Assembly (NCBI GenBank): GCA_011053245.1 | Contig: DRGS01000068.1 | Location: 1-6,618, forward strand | Origin: Phycisphaerales bacterium | GTDB lineage: Bacteria; Planctomycetota; Phycisphaerae; Sedimentisphaerales; Anaerohalosphaeraceae | Reading direction: 5' to 3' | DNA length: 6,618 nt | Shown here: piece after piece, positions 6,493 through 6,618 of the stretch | Numbering within the stretch: position 1 is the stretch's first letter | Layout of the letters: each line of letters starts with the position of its first letter | Program-made: the position numbers and the translations under genes | Notes under the pieces: model-generated | Seen by the model: the letters and a program-made list of their open reading frames with translations, nothing else | The model's database searches: none | Told to the model about the DNA's origin: nothing

Positions 6493-6518
6493 AACGTCTA
6501 TTGCCGCCGATTCGTTCC
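6493..6518 (-). promoter_or_regulatory. ECF-type promoter of the sigma / anti-sigma operon (probable autoregulation)
   Basis: GGAACG (6513-6518) on the minus strand, 16 bases, then CGTT (6493-6496). It matches the motif before the small metal-binding protein (5046-5071) in both boxes and in spacing, including the preceding AT. The predicted start is near 6485, giving a short leader of about 20 bases to ATG at 6462. Positive autoregulation is common for ECF operons. Confidence 0.68.
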
Positions 6519-6537
6519 ATGTTTTTTTGGGCATGGA
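6516..6537 (-). repeat. Inverted repeat between the sigma70-type and ECF-type promoters
   Basis: TCCATG (6516-6521) and CATGGA (6532-6537) are perfect 6-base arms around a 10-base loop with a run of seven A/T pairs. One arm overlaps the GGAACG box. The other would be at the 5' end of a transcript from the sigma70-type promoter, so it could form a 5' hairpin or be a protein site. Confidence 0.35.
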
Positions 6538-6543
6538 CGCTCG

Positions 6544-6572
6544 TTTATAGCTCATTAGCCCGAAAATGTCAA
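6544..6572 (-). promoter_or_regulatory. Sigma70-type promoter of the sigma / anti-sigma operon
   Basis: On the minus strand a perfect TTGACA (6567-6572) is followed by 17 bases and TATAAA (6544-6549, 5 of 6 matches). The predicted start is near 6537, about 75 bases before the sigma start codon. It would give basal expression of the regulator pair. Confidence 0.78.
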
Positions 6573-6584
6573 ATCTTGACAGTT
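6564..6584. promoter_or_regulatory. Palindromic operator candidate over the -35 box
   Basis: TGTCAA (6567-6572) and TTGACA (6576-6581) are perfect 6-base arms with a 3-base centre, extending to 8 of 9 matching positions across 6564-6584. One arm is the -35 box itself. A second, overlapping inverted repeat, CTTGA (6575-6579) and TCAAG (6584-6588), adds a third half-site upstream. A dimeric repressor bound here would block the sigma70-type promoter. The regulator is not in the window. Confidence 0.5.
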
Positions 6585-6618
6585 CAAGGTAATTTTTGTA
6601 GTATCGGCGGTGTGGTTC
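6585..6618. other. Upstream edge, no gene seen
   Basis: Nothing coding is visible in the last bases. Together with 6463-6584 this non-coding stretch is about 156 bases long. An 8-base arm ATCGGCGG (6603-6610) is the inverse of CCGCCGAT at 6504-6511, on the other side of the promoters, which may be chance. Confidence 0.3.

Noticed and set aside
6504..6610. 8-base inverted arms CCGCCGAT and ATCGGCGG flanking the promoter region
   Set aside because: Arms are short and about 90 bases apart, with no target duplication or transposase nearby, so they do not support a mobile element; probably chance.
1..6618. CRISPR arrays, tRNA or rRNA genes, insertion sequences
   Set aside because: No regularly spaced repeats, no tRNA-like cloverleaf and no transposase-like product were seen on reading both strands.

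Overview
The window carries one strand-coherent block of six genes, all on the minus strand. They read, from high to low coordinates: an ECF sigma factor, its zinc-finger anti-sigma factor, a small secreted metal-binding protein, a TolC-type outer-membrane factor, a CusB-type periplasmic adaptor, and the N-terminal part of a CusA-type heavy-metal RND pump that runs off the window at base 1. The envelope parts (outer-membrane channel, periplasmic adaptor, inner-membrane pump) imply a double-membraned bacterium. GC is moderate. The adaptor with two heavy-metal-binding modules and the ECF/anti-sigma pairing would suit Planctomycetota (Phycisphaerae-like) or a neighbouring phylum. That placement is a guess from gene style, not from a marker gene.

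Layout. Bases 6463-6618 are an upstream control region with a good sigma70-type promoter, a palindrome over its -35 box, and a separate ECF-like promoter (GGAACG-N16-CGTT) closer to the gene. The sigma and anti-sigma genes overlap by 4 bases (ATGA). A 145-base gap then holds a second copy of the same GGAACG-N16-CGTT motif in front of the small metal-binding protein. A strong intrinsic terminator follows that gene, so the efflux operon outer-membrane factor - adaptor - pump is probably a separate transcript or depends on read-through.

How it may work (inference). The anti-sigma factor has a cytoplasmic Hx3Cx2C zinc-binding motif, one membrane span, and an extracytoplasmic domain rich in Cys and His. 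It is a candidate envelope metal sensor, most likely for copper or silver. Release of the sigma factor would switch on its own operon and the small metal-binding protein through the shared promoter motif. The CusCBA-like pump would then export the metal. No CusF chaperone gene, CusRS two-component pair or CueR-type regulator is visible here. The secreted Cys/His/Met-rich protein and the extra metal-binding modules on the adaptor may take over the chaperone role.

The plus strand shows only shadow reading frames.
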